Origin: Nostoc sp. T09
Lineage (GTDB): Bacteria > Cyanobacteriota > Cyanobacteriia > Cyanobacteriales > Nostocaceae
Reading direction: 5' to 3'
NCBI RefSeq assembly: GCF_002154695.1
Contig: NZ_MTAV01000002.1
Location: 248,001-312,000 of the forward strand
DNA length: 64,000 bases
Made by a program: the position numbers and the translations under genes. Below the pieces are notes generated by a model that did not search any database, was not told where the DNA came from, and saw only the letters and a list, made by a program, of their open reading frames with translations. This document shows positions 19,160-28,387 of this stretch, one piece after another (position 1 is the first letter of the stretch; every line of letters starts with the position of its first letter).

Positions 19160-19719
19160 TTCGCCCGCTGTCTGGGAGTGCGATCGCATCTCTAGGATTC
19201 ATATTTGATTTTTGAAATACACCTCACAATCGCACCATATCTAGGTTTTGGTGGGCATTGCCTAGGGTGTGGACTCTGTGCTTTTTTAAGAGTTCAAAAA
19301 TCATGCAAAATATGTGTCGTCATTGCGAGGAGGAACGACGAAGCAATCGCAAATATTCTGGGATTGCTTCGCTTCGCTCGCAATGACACCAGGCAAAAAT
19401 AGCATAAACCAAAAACCCCCAAATTCCATCAAAGTGAACAGCCTAGGCATTGCCCACCCTAAAGTTAAGCTTTCACGTTGCGGTACTGGAGTGTTGAATT
19501 TTGGCGAAGGTAATAAACCACAATTTTGGTTAGGGATTTCCAGAAATTAAATTATCCAATTTTGAGACGCGAAGACGACGATCAGATTCTTTCTCCCCCA
19601 GCCTCCCCAGCTACCCCAGCTTCAAAAGCGATGGGATAATTATTTATTTGGAAGTCCCTTACATTCAACTCCTTATCTGGGAATCCTGAAAGAAAGAAAA
19701 TTCATCACCTGGAGGATGC
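19160..19719. repeat. Nested palindromic repeats (MITE-like)
   Basis: The outer arms GGTGGGCATTGCCTAGG (19250-19266) and CCTAGGCATTGCCCACC (19442-19458) are near-perfect inverted repeats. Inside them, 19319-19387 is a second element with ends TCATTGCGAG and CTCGCAATGA and internal GAAGCAATC/GATTGCTTC arms. The same inner element occurs at 23335-23408. No convincing gene lies in the gap; the rest is AT-rich and contains the ribosome binding site of the cyclase. Confidence 0.55.
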
Positions 19720-22113
19720 TTGCTGGTGCGAAATTACGCATCTAGCTATCAAGTTATGTCTACAAAAATGCCGCTACGAGTCATTTTTATTTTATCTACA
19801 CTACTCCAGGTGCTTACGGCTGTAGGATTAACCGGATATTTCTCCTTTCGTAATGGACAAAAGGCAGTAAACGAGGTGGCCACCGAACTCCGGGATGAGG
19901 TGGCTGCACGAGTTAAGGAGCGATTGCTACTCTATGTAGAAACGCCCCATCTGATCAATCGGCTGAATGCCAATGCCTTTGAGTTAGGACAGTTAGATAC
20001 TCAAAATACCCAGTATAAGCAGAAGTATTTCTGGCAGCAGATCCGTACCTTTCCAGTGATCACCTACAACTTTTACGGTAGCGTTACAGGAGAATATTTA
20101 GGAGCAAGACGCTTAGCGACTGGTGATTTGCAGGTAATGGAACGCAATCAGTCTACAGGATACAACCAGTACTTTGCTACCAATGGACAGGGCGATCGCA
20201 CCAGTCTGATCCAAGCTCTCCCTAATTTTGATGCCCGACAACGGCCTTGGTACAAGCAGGCTGTTGCGGCAGGTAAACCGACATGGAGTACAATCTATCG
20301 CGACTTTAGTACAGGAGGGCTGGCAATTACAGCAGCTCAACCTGTCTATGACAAGCAAGGGAAACTCAAGGGTGTCCTGGGGAGTGATTTTATTTTTTCC
20401 CAGGTGAATACATTTCTGCAAAGCCTCAAGATTGGCACATCCGGTCAAACGTTCATTATGGAACGTTCTGGAATGCTGGTTGCCACATCTACGCCCGATC
20501 CAACCTACCAAATTACCACTAAGCAGACGCAACGGATTAAAGCTTCTGAAAGTCAAAATTATCTACTCCAGCAGAGTGCTAAACATTTACAGCAAAGGTT
20601 CGGCAATTTTACACAAATTCACAACAGCCAACCACTAGACTTTAATATCCAGGGAGAACGGCAATTTCTCCAGGTGACGCCATTACAGGATGGCAGAGGG
20701 TTGGATTGGTTGATTGTGGTTGTTATGCCAGAAGCGGATTTCATGGAGCGCATTCAGGCAAATACTCGGATCACGGTGATGCTGTGCCTGCTGTCGCTGA
20801 TCGTTGCAACGGTGCTAGGACTGCAAACATCTCTTTGGATTGTTAAGCCGATTCAGCGTTTGAATACCGCAGCTAAAGAACTAGCAGATGGATGCTGGGA
20901 GCAAAAGCTAGTAATAGAAGGATCTGATGAGATTGGGGAACTGGCTGAGTCGTTCACCTGCATGGCGCAACAATTAAAAGAATTGTTTGAAACTCTAGAG
21001 CAAAAGGTACGCGATCGCACCCAGTCACTTGCCAAAATCAACGGAGAACTAAAAAACAGAAATGCGCTGATTCGCCAAGTCTTTGGGCGCTACCTCAGTG
21101 ATGAGATTGTCAGTAATCTCCTAGAAAATCCTCTGGGGCTAGAGTTGGGCGGGACGCGACGTAAAATCACCATCCTGATCTCCGATCTGCGCGGCTTCAC
21201 TGCTACAGCCGAACGGCTATCTCCAGAGCAAGTGATCGCCATCCTCAACTTTTACCTGGAATATATGGCAGATGTAATTACCCACTACGAAGGTACAATC
21301 GATGAGTTCATGGGGGATGGGATTCTGACCTTATTTGGTGCGCCCACCGTCAGAGCAAACGACACTGAACGGGCTGTTGCCTGTGCGATCGCCATGCAAC
21401 AGGCAATGATTCCCGTCAACCAGCAGATGCAAGAATGGGGCTTCCCCGAATTGGAGATGGGCATTGGCATTCATACAGGTGAGGTTGTTGTCGGCAACAT
21501 CGGCTCAGAAAAACGGACAAAGTATGGTGTCGTCGGCAGCCACATCAACCTCGCCTACCGCATTGAAGCGTGCAGCGTCGGCGGACAAATTATTATCTCG
21601 GAAGATGTGTTGTCTGAAGTGCGGGACATCGTGCAGGTAGATGCACAACAAAAGGTGCAGATGAAGGGAGTCAAAGATCCCATTAACCTTTATGAAATTA
21701 GCGGCATTGCAGGAGAGCATAACTTATTCCTCTCGAAATCAGAAGAACAATTCCTAGATTTGCCAGAGCCGATTTTACTCCAGTACGTCACCTTAGAAAG
21801 CAAGCACGTAGGCGATCGCTGGTATGACGCAGAGATCATCCAACTCTCCTGTCGGGAAGCCCTAATTCAGCACCATAACCTTGACGGAGAATTGCCAGCC
21901 CCTTTGACGAATTTGAAGCTGATTCTGCTGAATAACAATCTGCCCCAAGAAGCCGGCGAAGATATCTATGCCAAAGTATTGGAAAAATCGGCACCAGAGG
22001 GCAGCTTCTACATCCGCTTTACAGGCCTTCCCCCATCTGTGCGGACGATGCTCGATCATCTCTACGATGCGATTTCTCTGGAGTTGAAAAGGCAGTTAGA
22101 AACCGCATTGTAG
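19720..22113 (+). CDS. Cache-HAMP class III nucleotide cyclase
   Basis: A membrane-bound sensor that makes cAMP or cGMP. An N-terminal membrane helix (about 21-43) precedes a double-Cache ligand-binding domain outside the membrane (DARQRPWYKQAVAAGKPTWS is typical). A second helix (about 350-370) is followed by HAMP (IVKPIQRLNTAAKELADG), a coiled coil and a class III catalytic domain from about 480. The metal-binding aspartates sit in ISDLRGFTATAE and EFMGDGILTLFG; KYGVVGSHINLAYRIE is the substrate and transition-state region. Whether ATP or GTP is used cannot be settled by eye. The C-terminal 130 residues may be a PilZ-like domain. GGAGG at 19711 supports starts at TTG 19720 or GTG 19726. A GGTGGGC hairpin follows the stop. 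Confidence 0.88.
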   Translation: MLVRNYASSYQVMSTKMPLRVIFILSTLLQVLTAVGLTGYFSFRNGQKAVNEVATELRDEVAARVKERLLLYVETPHLINRLNANAFELGQLDTQNTQYKQKYFWQQIRTFPVITYNFYGSVTGEYLGARRLATGDLQVMERNQSTGYNQYFATNGQGDRTSLIQALPNFDARQRPWYKQAVAAGKPTWSTIYRDFSTGGLAITAAQPVYDKQGKLKGVLGSDFIFSQVNTFLQSLKIGTSGQTFIMERSGMLVATSTPDPTYQITTKQTQRIKASESQNYLLQQSAKHLQQRFGNFTQIHNSQPLDFNIQGERQFLQVTPLQDGRGLDWLIVVVMPEADFMERIQANTRITVMLCLLSLIVATVLGLQTSLWIVKPIQRLNTAAKELADGCWEQKLVIEGSDEIGELAESFTCMAQQLKELFETLEQKVRDRTQSLAKINGELKNRNALIRQVFGRYLSDEIVSNLLENPLGLELGGTRRKITILISDLRGFTATAERLSPEQVIAILNFYLEYMADVITHYEGTIDEFMGDGILTLFGAPTVRANDTERAVACAIAMQQAMIPVNQQMQEWGFPELEMGIGIHTGEVVVGNIGSEKRTKYGVVGSHINLAYRIEACSVGGQIIISEDVLSEVRDIVQVDAQQKVQMKGVKDPINLYEISGIAGEHNLFLSKSEEQFLDLPEPILLQYVTLESKHVGDRWYDAEIIQLSCREALIQHHNLDGELPAPLTNLKLILLNNNLPQEAGEDIYAKVLEKSAPEGSFYIRFTGLPPSVRTMLDHLYDAISLELKRQLETAL

Positions 22114-22130
22114 GGTGGGCATTGCCCACC
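22114..22130. terminator. GGTGGGC-ATT-GCCCACC hairpin
   Basis: A perfect 7-bp stem with a 3-base loop begins immediately after the cyclase stop codon. A short T-run (GGGTTTTG) follows only 9 bases later, so termination is plausible but not textbook. The same GTGGGCATTGCC sequence recurs at 19250 and 19446, so it also belongs to a dispersed repeat family. Confidence 0.4.
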
Positions 22131-22237
22131 GGCTCCGGGTTTTGATGGCCATTGCTAAGATGAACTGCGAATTCCATTCGCCCGGACTTCAGTAAGCAGC
22201 ACTATGATCAAAGTACGAGATAAACGCTAATCAGATC

Positions 22238-22909
22238 ATGCTACAGTACGATCCACTAGGCTGCTTACCCGACGCTGAGGATTTGCTCGGTGACGATACC
22301 CCTTTTAATCAGCTAGAACATTTGATTTGTCGTTTATTAGAAGCCACACTAGCTATGGTATGGGCAGACCGGATGGACTGGTTCTTTGGCGTTGATATGG
22401 GGATTTATTACGATCCCGATCAGCCGGCAATCGCACCAGATGGGTTTTTGAGCTTGGGTATTGAACGAATTATTGATGAAAATCTGCGTTTAGCTTATCT
22501 TCTTTGGGAAGAACAGCGCGTACCAATTATGGCATTGGAGGTGATTTCTCATCAACCAGGCGGGGAATACAACACCAAGAGAAAAATTTATACTCAATTA
22601 GAAGTCTTATATTATGTCATTTATAGTCCTCATCGGCAGAGAAAACGCACTTTAGAAGTGTATCGCTTGGTTGATGGCAAGTATCAATTACAGCTAGGAA
22701 ATCCTGTTTGGCTTCCGGAAATAGGATTAGGGATTGGTAGTGAAATCGGGACATATCAAGGCATTACCCGCGAGTGGCTTTACTGGTATAACGAGCAAGG
22801 TAAGCGATTATTAGCACCAGAAGAACGAGTGCAACAAGCAGAACAACGCGCTCAATTGCTAGCAGAACGTCTGAGATCGCTTGGTGTAGATTCAGATTCT
22901 TTGGTTTAG
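22238..22909 (+). CDS. Uma2-family (DUF820) putative endonuclease
   Basis: A 223-residue protein of the PD-(D/E)XK-like Uma2 family, expanded in filamentous cyanobacteria. Visible features are FFGVDMGIYYD..AIAPDGFLSL, the acidic catalytic strand PIMALEVISHQPGG, and the lysine-containing TKRKIYTQLEVLYYVIYSP that completes the E-x-K arrangement. The C-terminal helix (EERVQQAEQRAQLLAERLRS) is the coiled coil common in these proteins. Natural substrates are unknown, and a link to mobile DNA is often suspected. A 21-bp tandem repeat array begins 70 bp after the stop. Confidence 0.8.
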   Translation: MLQYDPLGCLPDAEDLLGDDTPFNQLEHLICRLLEATLAMVWADRMDWFFGVDMGIYYDPDQPAIAPDGFLSLGIERIIDENLRLAYLLWEEQRVPIMALEVISHQPGGEYNTKRKIYTQLEVLYYVIYSPHRQRKRTLEVYRLVDGKYQLQLGNPVWLPEIGLGIGSEIGTYQGITREWLYWYNEQGKRLLAPEERVQQAEQRAQLLAERLRSLGVDSDSLV

Positions 22910-22980
22910 AATCTGCTTCGGGCTGAATTGCGGCAGATGCAAGCTAGGATAACCAAAGTACGAGTCTAAAAAACTGGTGA

Positions 22981-23229
22981 ATGAGTATTAAAGACTCGCC
23001 GACGAGTATCAAAGACTCGCTCACGAGTATTAAAGACTCTCGCACGAGTATTAAAGACTCGCCGACGAGTATCAAACACTCTCGCACGAGTATCAAAGAC
23101 TCCCCGACGAGTATTAAAGACTCTCACACGAGTATCAAAGACTCTCGCACGAGTATTAAAGACTCTCGCGCGAGTATTAAAGACTCGCTCACGAGTATTA
23201 AAGACTCTCGCGCGAGTATTAAAGGCTGA
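22981..23229 (+). repeat. 21-bp tandem repeat array, in-frame heptapeptide TSIKDSR
   Basis: About twelve head-to-tail 21-bp units of the form ACGAGTATYAAAGACTCNC. From an ATG at the first unit the whole array reads as 82 codons, repeating T/A-S-I-K-D-S-(R/P/L/H), before a stop. Differences fall mainly at third positions (ATT/ATC) and in codon seven. Each junction can form a hairpin (ACTCG....CGAGT or ACTC......GAGT). Degenerate copies continue to about 23275. It could encode a small repetitive peptide, or the DNA itself could be a structured or protein-bound array. No ribosome binding site is obvious. Confidence 0.6.
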
Positions 23230-23334
23230 TTAATGGAGTTAAAAGCCTCATTAATGAGCATCAAAGACTGGTGGACGTGTTAGCTTAAAGCAAAATCGGC
23301 GATCGCACCCAGCACAATCGAGTTGAATTATAAC

Positions 23335-23408
23335 TGTCATTGCGAGCGAAGCGAAGCAATCCCAGCCCTCGCGATTGCTTCACTGCACTTCGTTTCGTTC
23401 GCAATGAC
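23335..23408. repeat. Second copy of the TCATTGCGAG palindromic element
   Basis: TGTCATTGCGAGCGAAGCG at the left end pairs with a GTTTCGTTCGCAATGACA right end, with inner GAAGCAATC and GATTGCTTC arms. It matches the element at 19319-19387. It is followed at once by heptamers ATTACGA/AATTACG, which also supply the last codons and stop of the minus-strand CHAT gene. Confidence 0.6.
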
Positions 23409-23418
23409 AAATTACGAA

Positions 23419-26400
23419 TTACGAATTACGAATTAAATCTTGTACTCTCACTACCATTTGCCTAACTGCTTCAGCATTAGGAGATTGGATACGCTGCAAT
23501 ATCTCCAAGGCTAGCTGCCAATAATCAAGTACTTGATTGTAATTACCCTGTTGTCCTGCTATATGCCCTAACCACCATAATGTCATAGCCTTGGTTTGGA
23601 CATTGCCGATTTGTTCAGTGATAGCTAGGGATTCTTGAAAAAGGGCGATCGCAGCTTCGATTTCGCCACTATTGGCTTTGAGCCTTCCTATTTCATGCAG
23701 CATTGCCGCCTTGCCATAAACATCGTTGATTTGTTCAGCGATAGCAAAGGACTGTTTATAAAAGGTGATAGCTTCATTGATTTCTCCTATAGTGACTTTG
23801 AGTATTCCCATTTGGTACAAAGTCGCTGCTTTACGTCGAATATCGTCTATTTGTTCACACAGAGCAAGGGATTGTTTATATAGCGCAAGGGCTTCGGTGA
23901 TTTCCCCGCGATTGGCTTTGAGCATTCCCATTTGGTACAAAGTCGCCGCTTTGCCTTGGACATCGCCGATTTGTTCAATGATAGCCAGGGATTGTTGATA
24001 TAGAGTGATCGCTTCGGTGATTTCCCCGCGATTGGCTTTGAGTTTCCCCAGTTCGTGCACCGTCGCCGCTTTGCCTTGGACATTGCCTGTTTGTTCATCG
24101 ATAGCCAGGACTTGTTGAAAAAGAGCGATCGCTTCGGTGATTTCCCCGCGATTGGCTTTGAGCATTCCCAGACAGTGCAACGTCGACGCTTTGCCTTGGA
24201 CATCGCCGATTTGTTCAAAGATAGCCAGGGATTGTTGATATAGAGTGATCGCTTCGGTGATTTCCCCGCGATTGGCTTTGAGTATCCCTAAATAGTAACT
24301 AATTGATGCTTGTTCTTTTTTATCTTCTGGGGGACAAAGATTTAACGCTTGTTGATAATGCTTGAGTGCTAGATCAACTTCACCAACTTGGCTCTCACAA
24401 TAACCCATCTCCTTGAGAACGCGATAGTCTTCAGTAATTTCTAAGGTTGATTTGCACAGTTGCACTGCTTCCCTAAATCGACTTTGATGCAACCAGCGAT
24501 TTGCTAAACTGCTGGCTATGTCGGCTGCTTTTTTTTCTTTCTTCCCCAATAACGCCAACCGATGAATTTCTAGCTTTTGTTCCTCAATTGCGGTTTCCGC
24601 CTCTTCCCACCAAAGGGGATACAACACCTCAGCCGCTTGCTTATACAAAGCTTCCCTATCTCCCGCTAACTGCACAGGCAAAATACGCGGCACTCGCAAA
24701 GCCTCATCATGGCTGACTTCCAACAACCCCAAGGCGACTGCCCGACTAATATAATGTGACAAATTGGGGATACTCTCACAAACTGCGGCTAACGCTTCCC
24801 TCGGTACTGGTAATTCAAACACCAAACCCCGTGACAACATCTCCCGCATTGTTTCATCCATCTGTTGCAACAGCGCCTCTGCCAAAACTTGCTCTCGCAA
24901 CTCCACCGGATCTGCTGCTAACCTCTGCAAAATTGCCGCTTGATCAACTGTTGTATTTTGCAGAATCTTATCCAACCATTCCAGCAAGCGGGGATTCCCA
25001 TCCGCCAACCTCTGCGCCTGTAACTTCAACACCTCATCAACCTGAGATTTGTCACCAAAAGCTGTGAGGCGATTAAACTTTTTTCGCAAATCTGCACCTT
25101 GCAGCGCATCCAACGGCTGCTTGTAGAAATACTGCAACTGGGTAAATTCAAAATCGTAACGGCAAGTAATAATGATGCGGTGGGAAGTGTAATTTTCTCT
25201 AATCGCCCAAACTACAGCTTTCAACATCTCGGCTGCTTCTGCTTGCAACACATAACTCTCATTGCGTGGTTCTAAATTCACTTCAAAGTCATCCAGCACC
25301 AACAAAAACGACTTTCCACCCTCATGCAACTGCTGAAAAACTCGCCGCAGCCGAAACCTCAATTCTTCATCGTAATTTTGTAAGCTTTTGCGTTGTTCGT
25401 TATCATCCAACTTTTCCGCCAAGCGACTCACTAAACTAGCTTCATCAATGTGTCCCACCCAGACAACACGCTCAAAAGTCGGCAGTCTGTCGCACAGCCT
25501 AGCTGCTAAACTACTTTTACCCAAACCGCCCATGCCATGAATTAACACTCCAATTTCATCGGTTGATTGCGTCAGCACCCTTAAACAATTTTGCAACTGA
25601 CGGCGACGACCAACAAAACTTTCCCGTGTCGGGACTTTCACCTTACCCGCAGGATCTAAAAACTGGGTAGTCACAGAAGGCGGTGGTGCTGGTTTGCGTC
25701 CACGAGTCCGCAAGGGTGTGACGAGTGAACTTGGTAAATCACCTGCTGCATACAGCCGCAATAAATGCCAATCCCGCGCTTTGTTCTTAATTAATGCTTG
25801 GTAGGTACTAGCAACAGCCTCAGTTATTTGTTTCCCCGCCGACAATTCTCGATATAACGCCGCCGCCGCAGCCGTCGCCTCTGGATCTAATACCTTTTGT
25901 CCCCAACCTAAAACCGCCTTCGCACCAGCTTTCAGCAATTCTTCCGCCATTGAAGGTACATCACCGCCATTACCAGCTTGCCCAGTGCGACAACCAGAGA
26001 GGAAAATCAGTTTAGGCAGTCGAAATTGTAATTCTTGGGCGATATCTTCCGCACTGGCATAGTAAGCTTCACCTGTTGCCGTTTCTGTAATAAAGCGCGG
26101 TTGCCCATCTTGTAAAGTAGCATGACCAGTCAGGTGTAAAACATCAAAATAATCCCTGTCGTAACTATCGACTAAATAACCCAACTCCGACAAACAGCCG
26201 CTTTCTTCCACTGTCAATGCTAAAGGTTGCCGCGCCGTCGCTATTAAAATCCGCCCTTCCTCCGCCTCAAAATCCAGCACAGGTGAGACATCCAAGGGTG
26301 AAGTCGCCATAAACAAAACTTGCAACGCCCGGTTTTCTGGTTCTCCCTCAACAGTCAATTTTTTTACCGTGCTATCCGACAGCCACCGCACCGGAACCAC

Positions 26401-26778
26401 CGCCGGTACACGCTGCACCAGGAAACTACTACCATCGTGCAGCACTTCCCAAGGCAGATGGGCGAGTTTTTCTGCTGCTGCGTTAGCGGAGCTTAACGAA
26501 GTTATCGCTAACACCACCCCTTCCCGCCGATACTTATCTAGTAAGGATTGCAGATTGCGATCTCTCCCATCCAACCAGTTATACAACCGCCGCCCAGTTA
26601 CCGTATAATCCTCTGGTAACGACGAAACGTAATAATCTCGCTCCGCCAACTCAATCAAATCAGCGACTTCTGCTAAAGGAAGCGATCGCTTCTGATACTC
26701 ATTTGGATTATCAATAAAGTAACGTAGCTCTACGTAATTCCCATCAACTGGCTTGAGGTCGAGGTGGAGGGTTTGCAC
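23419..26778 (-). CDS. CHAT protease - NB-ARC - TPR STAND protein
   Basis: A 1119-residue fusion. Residues about 100-350 are a CHAT domain, a caspase-fold protease, with His219 in VLHLTGHAT and Cys263 in IFLSGCRTGQ as the dyad. Residues about 385-700 are NB-ARC: FVGRRRQL, Walker A GMGGLGKSS (415-423), Walker B FLLVLDDFE (491-499). From about 770 to 1090 there are TPR units of 40 residues (LKANRGEITEAITLYQQSLA) that are near identical in DNA. This is sensor, switch and effector in one chain, as in predicted NLR-like immunity and cell-death proteins. The gene for an EACC1-like partner lies 82 bp upstream on the same strand. The last codons fall in a repeat, so the C-terminus may be variable. 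Confidence 0.92.
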   Translation of the reverse strand: MQTLHLDLKPVDGNYVELRYFIDNPNEYQKRSLPLAEVADLIELAERDYYVSSLPEDYTVTGRRLYNWLDGRDRNLQSLLDKYRREGVVLAITSLSSANAAAEKLAHLPWEVLHDGSSFLVQRVPAVVPVRWLSDSTVKKLTVEGEPENRALQVLFMATSPLDVSPVLDFEAEEGRILIATARQPLALTVEESGCLSELGYLVDSYDRDYFDVLHLTGHATLQDGQPRFITETATGEAYYASAEDIAQELQFRLPKLIFLSGCRTGQAGNGGDVPSMAEELLKAGAKAVLGWGQKVLDPEATAAAAALYRELSAGKQITEAVASTYQALIKNKARDWHLLRLYAAGDLPSSLVTPLRTRGRKPAPPPSVTTQFLDPAGKVKVPTRESFVGRRRQLQNCLRVLTQSTDEIGVLIHGMGGLGKSSLAARLCDRLPTFERVVWVGHIDEASLVSRLAEKLDDNEQRKSLQNYDEELRFRLRRVFQQLHEGGKSFLLVLDDFEVNLEPRNESYVLQAEAAEMLKAVVWAIRENYTSHRIIITCRYDFEFTQLQYFYKQPLDALQGADLRKKFNRLTAFGDKSQVDEVLKLQAQRLADGNPRLLEWLDKILQNTTVDQAAILQRLAADPVELREQVLAEALLQQMDETMREMLSRGLVFELPVPREALAAVCESIPNLSHYISRAVALGLLEVSHDEALRVPRILPVQLAGDREALYKQAAEVLYPLWWEEAETAIEEQKLEIHRLALLGKKEKKAADIASSLANRWLHQSRFREAVQLCKSTLEITEDYRVLKEMGYCESQVGEVDLALKHYQQALNLCPPEDKKEQASISYYLGILKANRGEITEAITLYQQSLAIFEQIGDVQGKASTLHCLGMLKANRGEITEAIALFQQVLAIDEQTGNVQGKAATVHELGKLKANRGEITEAITLYQQSLAIIEQIGDVQGKAATLYQMGMLKANRGEITEALALYKQSLALCEQIDDIRRKAATLYQMGILKVTIGEINEAITFYKQSFAIAEQINDVYGKAAMLHEIGRLKANSGEIEAAIALFQESLAITEQIGNVQTKAMTLWWLGHIAGQQGNYNQVLDYWQLALEILQRIQSPNAEAVRQMVVRVQDLIRNS

Positions 26779-26860
26779 GTTCTTGCTCTAGAACTTTAAG
26801 ACTTCAGTATTTTCTGCAAGTCTATCACCCTCGATTCCAAAGACGCGATCAATCGCGTCT

Positions 26861-27187
26861 CTACGATTCTAAAATTTGGCGAATTTCCTCTAACGTCGCA
26901 TCCTTCAACAGCAATCGCCTACCATTTCGCCCTACAATCAACACCTTTTCAATTCTTTTACCAGACTTTTTGGCTTGATACTCTTGATACCACTTGCGGA
27001 TTTGTTCAGCAATTGCGATCGCACCCCCAACAATCCCTACAATAGTTGCAACTGTTGTAACTACTGGCTCTCGTTCCTGTGTTTCTGAACTCACTGCATA
27101 GTCGCCTGATATACCAGGAATCGCCAAAAGCGCCTCTGTTGCTGCGATCGCATCTTCACCCTCAATCGCCAACTGAATTTCTGCCAT
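26861..27187 (-). CDS. EACC1-like effector-associated protein
   Basis: A 108-residue protein starting MAEIQLAIEGED. It has an alpha/beta N-terminus (EALLAIPGISGDYAV), one membrane-like helix (TTVATIVGIVGGAIAIAEQI), a basic linker (KWYQEYQAKKSGKR), and a C-terminal strand-helix segment (VLIVGRNGRRLLLKDATLEEI). This layout matches effector-associated constant component 1, a family described next to caspase, CHAT or trypsin effectors in bacterial conflict systems. The frame is open to a TTG at 27226, but the ATG at 27187 is preferred. It precedes the CHAT-NB-ARC-TPR gene on the same strand, which fits a two-gene unit. The membrane helix suggests it anchors or presents the effector at the membrane. 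Confidence 0.75.
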   Translation of the reverse strand: MAEIQLAIEGEDAIAATEALLAIPGISGDYAVSSETQEREPVVTTVATIVGIVGGAIAIAEQIRKWYQEYQAKKSGKRIEKVLIVGRNGRRLLLKDATLEEIRQILES

Positions 27188-27377
27188 AGATCTACCTACA
27201 ACTATCTTCAGGGTTATTTTAAGCAATATGCGATCGCCATTTCTCCGACTTTCTGCGATTCATTAAACCTCTTACATAGGTAAATTTCATCTGCGTACCC
27301 TGCGGGAAGCCATCTATATCGGCGGTTAATTCTTCATTACTTCGGACTTCTCCGCGTCTTTGCGTCCCTAAATTCCC

Positions 27378-28076
27378 CTATCTCTCTAACTTCCCCTGAT
27401 GTTCACATTTAAAACCGTGACTTTGCCAAGCTTGCATATCTACATCTGCAAGTCGTGTCACTTTCGAGCATTGTGGCTGAATAATTTGGCTTAAACCCGC
27501 CCATATCAAGCTCCGAGTTACATCCAATCCAGTTTTCAGCCAATATTCATGATTGGCGGGAATACCTTGCTCTTGAACAATATCTGGCTCTACCCAAATG
27601 CCATTAGCTCCCAAGATAATCTGCGCCATCCATTTAGCTCTAGGTAAGTGTGTTGGCGAAGTAATTAGTTTTACTTTATGTACTCCCCAGCGCCGCAGAA
27701 TGGGAATACTATAGTAAAAATTTCCCCAAGTAGAATTTGCACAGTTTTCTAACCAAATATTTTGTAACTCAGTATTTTCTCTTTGAAATATGAGCCATAC
27801 ACATGGGTCTGGAGAACCATGAGAAATTAAAATTGGGATACTAGGGTATTTTTTAGCTTCTTTGGCTACGTATATTTCTCGGCGGATACTACCACCAAGC
27901 ACAAACAAAGCGTCTACTGGCTGGGAAGATACTGAAACTAGGGTTATAGTGGTACAGACCAGCCAAATCCCAAGGATAACGCACATCCCACAGGCTATTT
28001 TTTGTATCAAGTGCCACAGTTTCCTGAGTTTTCTCCTATGGGAATCTGTTGATTTCATGGAACCATTACGTTTCAT
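27378..28076 (-). CDS. YdcF/SanA-like (DUF218) membrane-anchored protein
   Basis: A basic N-terminus is followed by a membrane helix (about 25-50, KIACGMCVILGIWLVCTTIT). The DUF218 domain follows: VDALFVLGGSIRREIYVAKEA, IPILISHGSPD and VKLITSPTHLPRAKWMAQII. The domain faces the periplasm if the single helix is an uncleaved anchor. Members are linked to envelope and polysaccharide functions, but the reaction is unknown. It starts at an ATG; a second ATG lies six codons in. No operon partner is evident. Confidence 0.75.
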   Translation of the reverse strand: MKRNGSMKSTDSHRRKLRKLWHLIQKIACGMCVILGIWLVCTTITLVSVSSQPVDALFVLGGSIRREIYVAKEAKKYPSIPILISHGSPDPCVWLIFQRENTELQNIWLENCANSTWGNFYYSIPILRRWGVHKVKLITSPTHLPRAKWMAQIILGANGIWVEPDIVQEQGIPANHEYWLKTGLDVTRSLIWAGLSQIIQPQCSKVTRLADVDMQAWQSHGFKCEHQGKLER

Positions 28077-28387
28077 TACACAGTTACGAAAAGCTTGGTT
28101 AGTTAGTGTTTAAAATACCAGCAACTAAGCTAGCAAAGTGCTATCTTATAAAAGTAATCAAGGGTGTAAAGTTGACACATATAAAAGTGTCATATTCGCC
28201 TAGATGATTATCCCGGAGAAAGCTAGCAAACAGAGAAATGATTGTTAAAAAGTAAAGCTGTATTTTCAGTATCATTTCTAATTGAAATGATTAAAAAGTA
28301 AAGCTTAACTTGAGTATAAAAACTTAAAAATTTCTGGAAATCCTGATTGCTAAACTGTCAACAACACAATTATTCCAGCTGATATAC
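28077..28387. promoter_or_regulatory. Divergent promoter region with inverted and direct repeats
   Basis: TGACAC....GTGTCA, a 6-bp inverted repeat with an 8-base loop, lies at about 28172-28191. Two direct copies of AATGATT..TTAAAAAGTAAAGCT follow at about 28237 and 28285. These could be regulator sites between the divergent ydcF-like and protease genes. I see no coding sequence. Confidence 0.3.
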
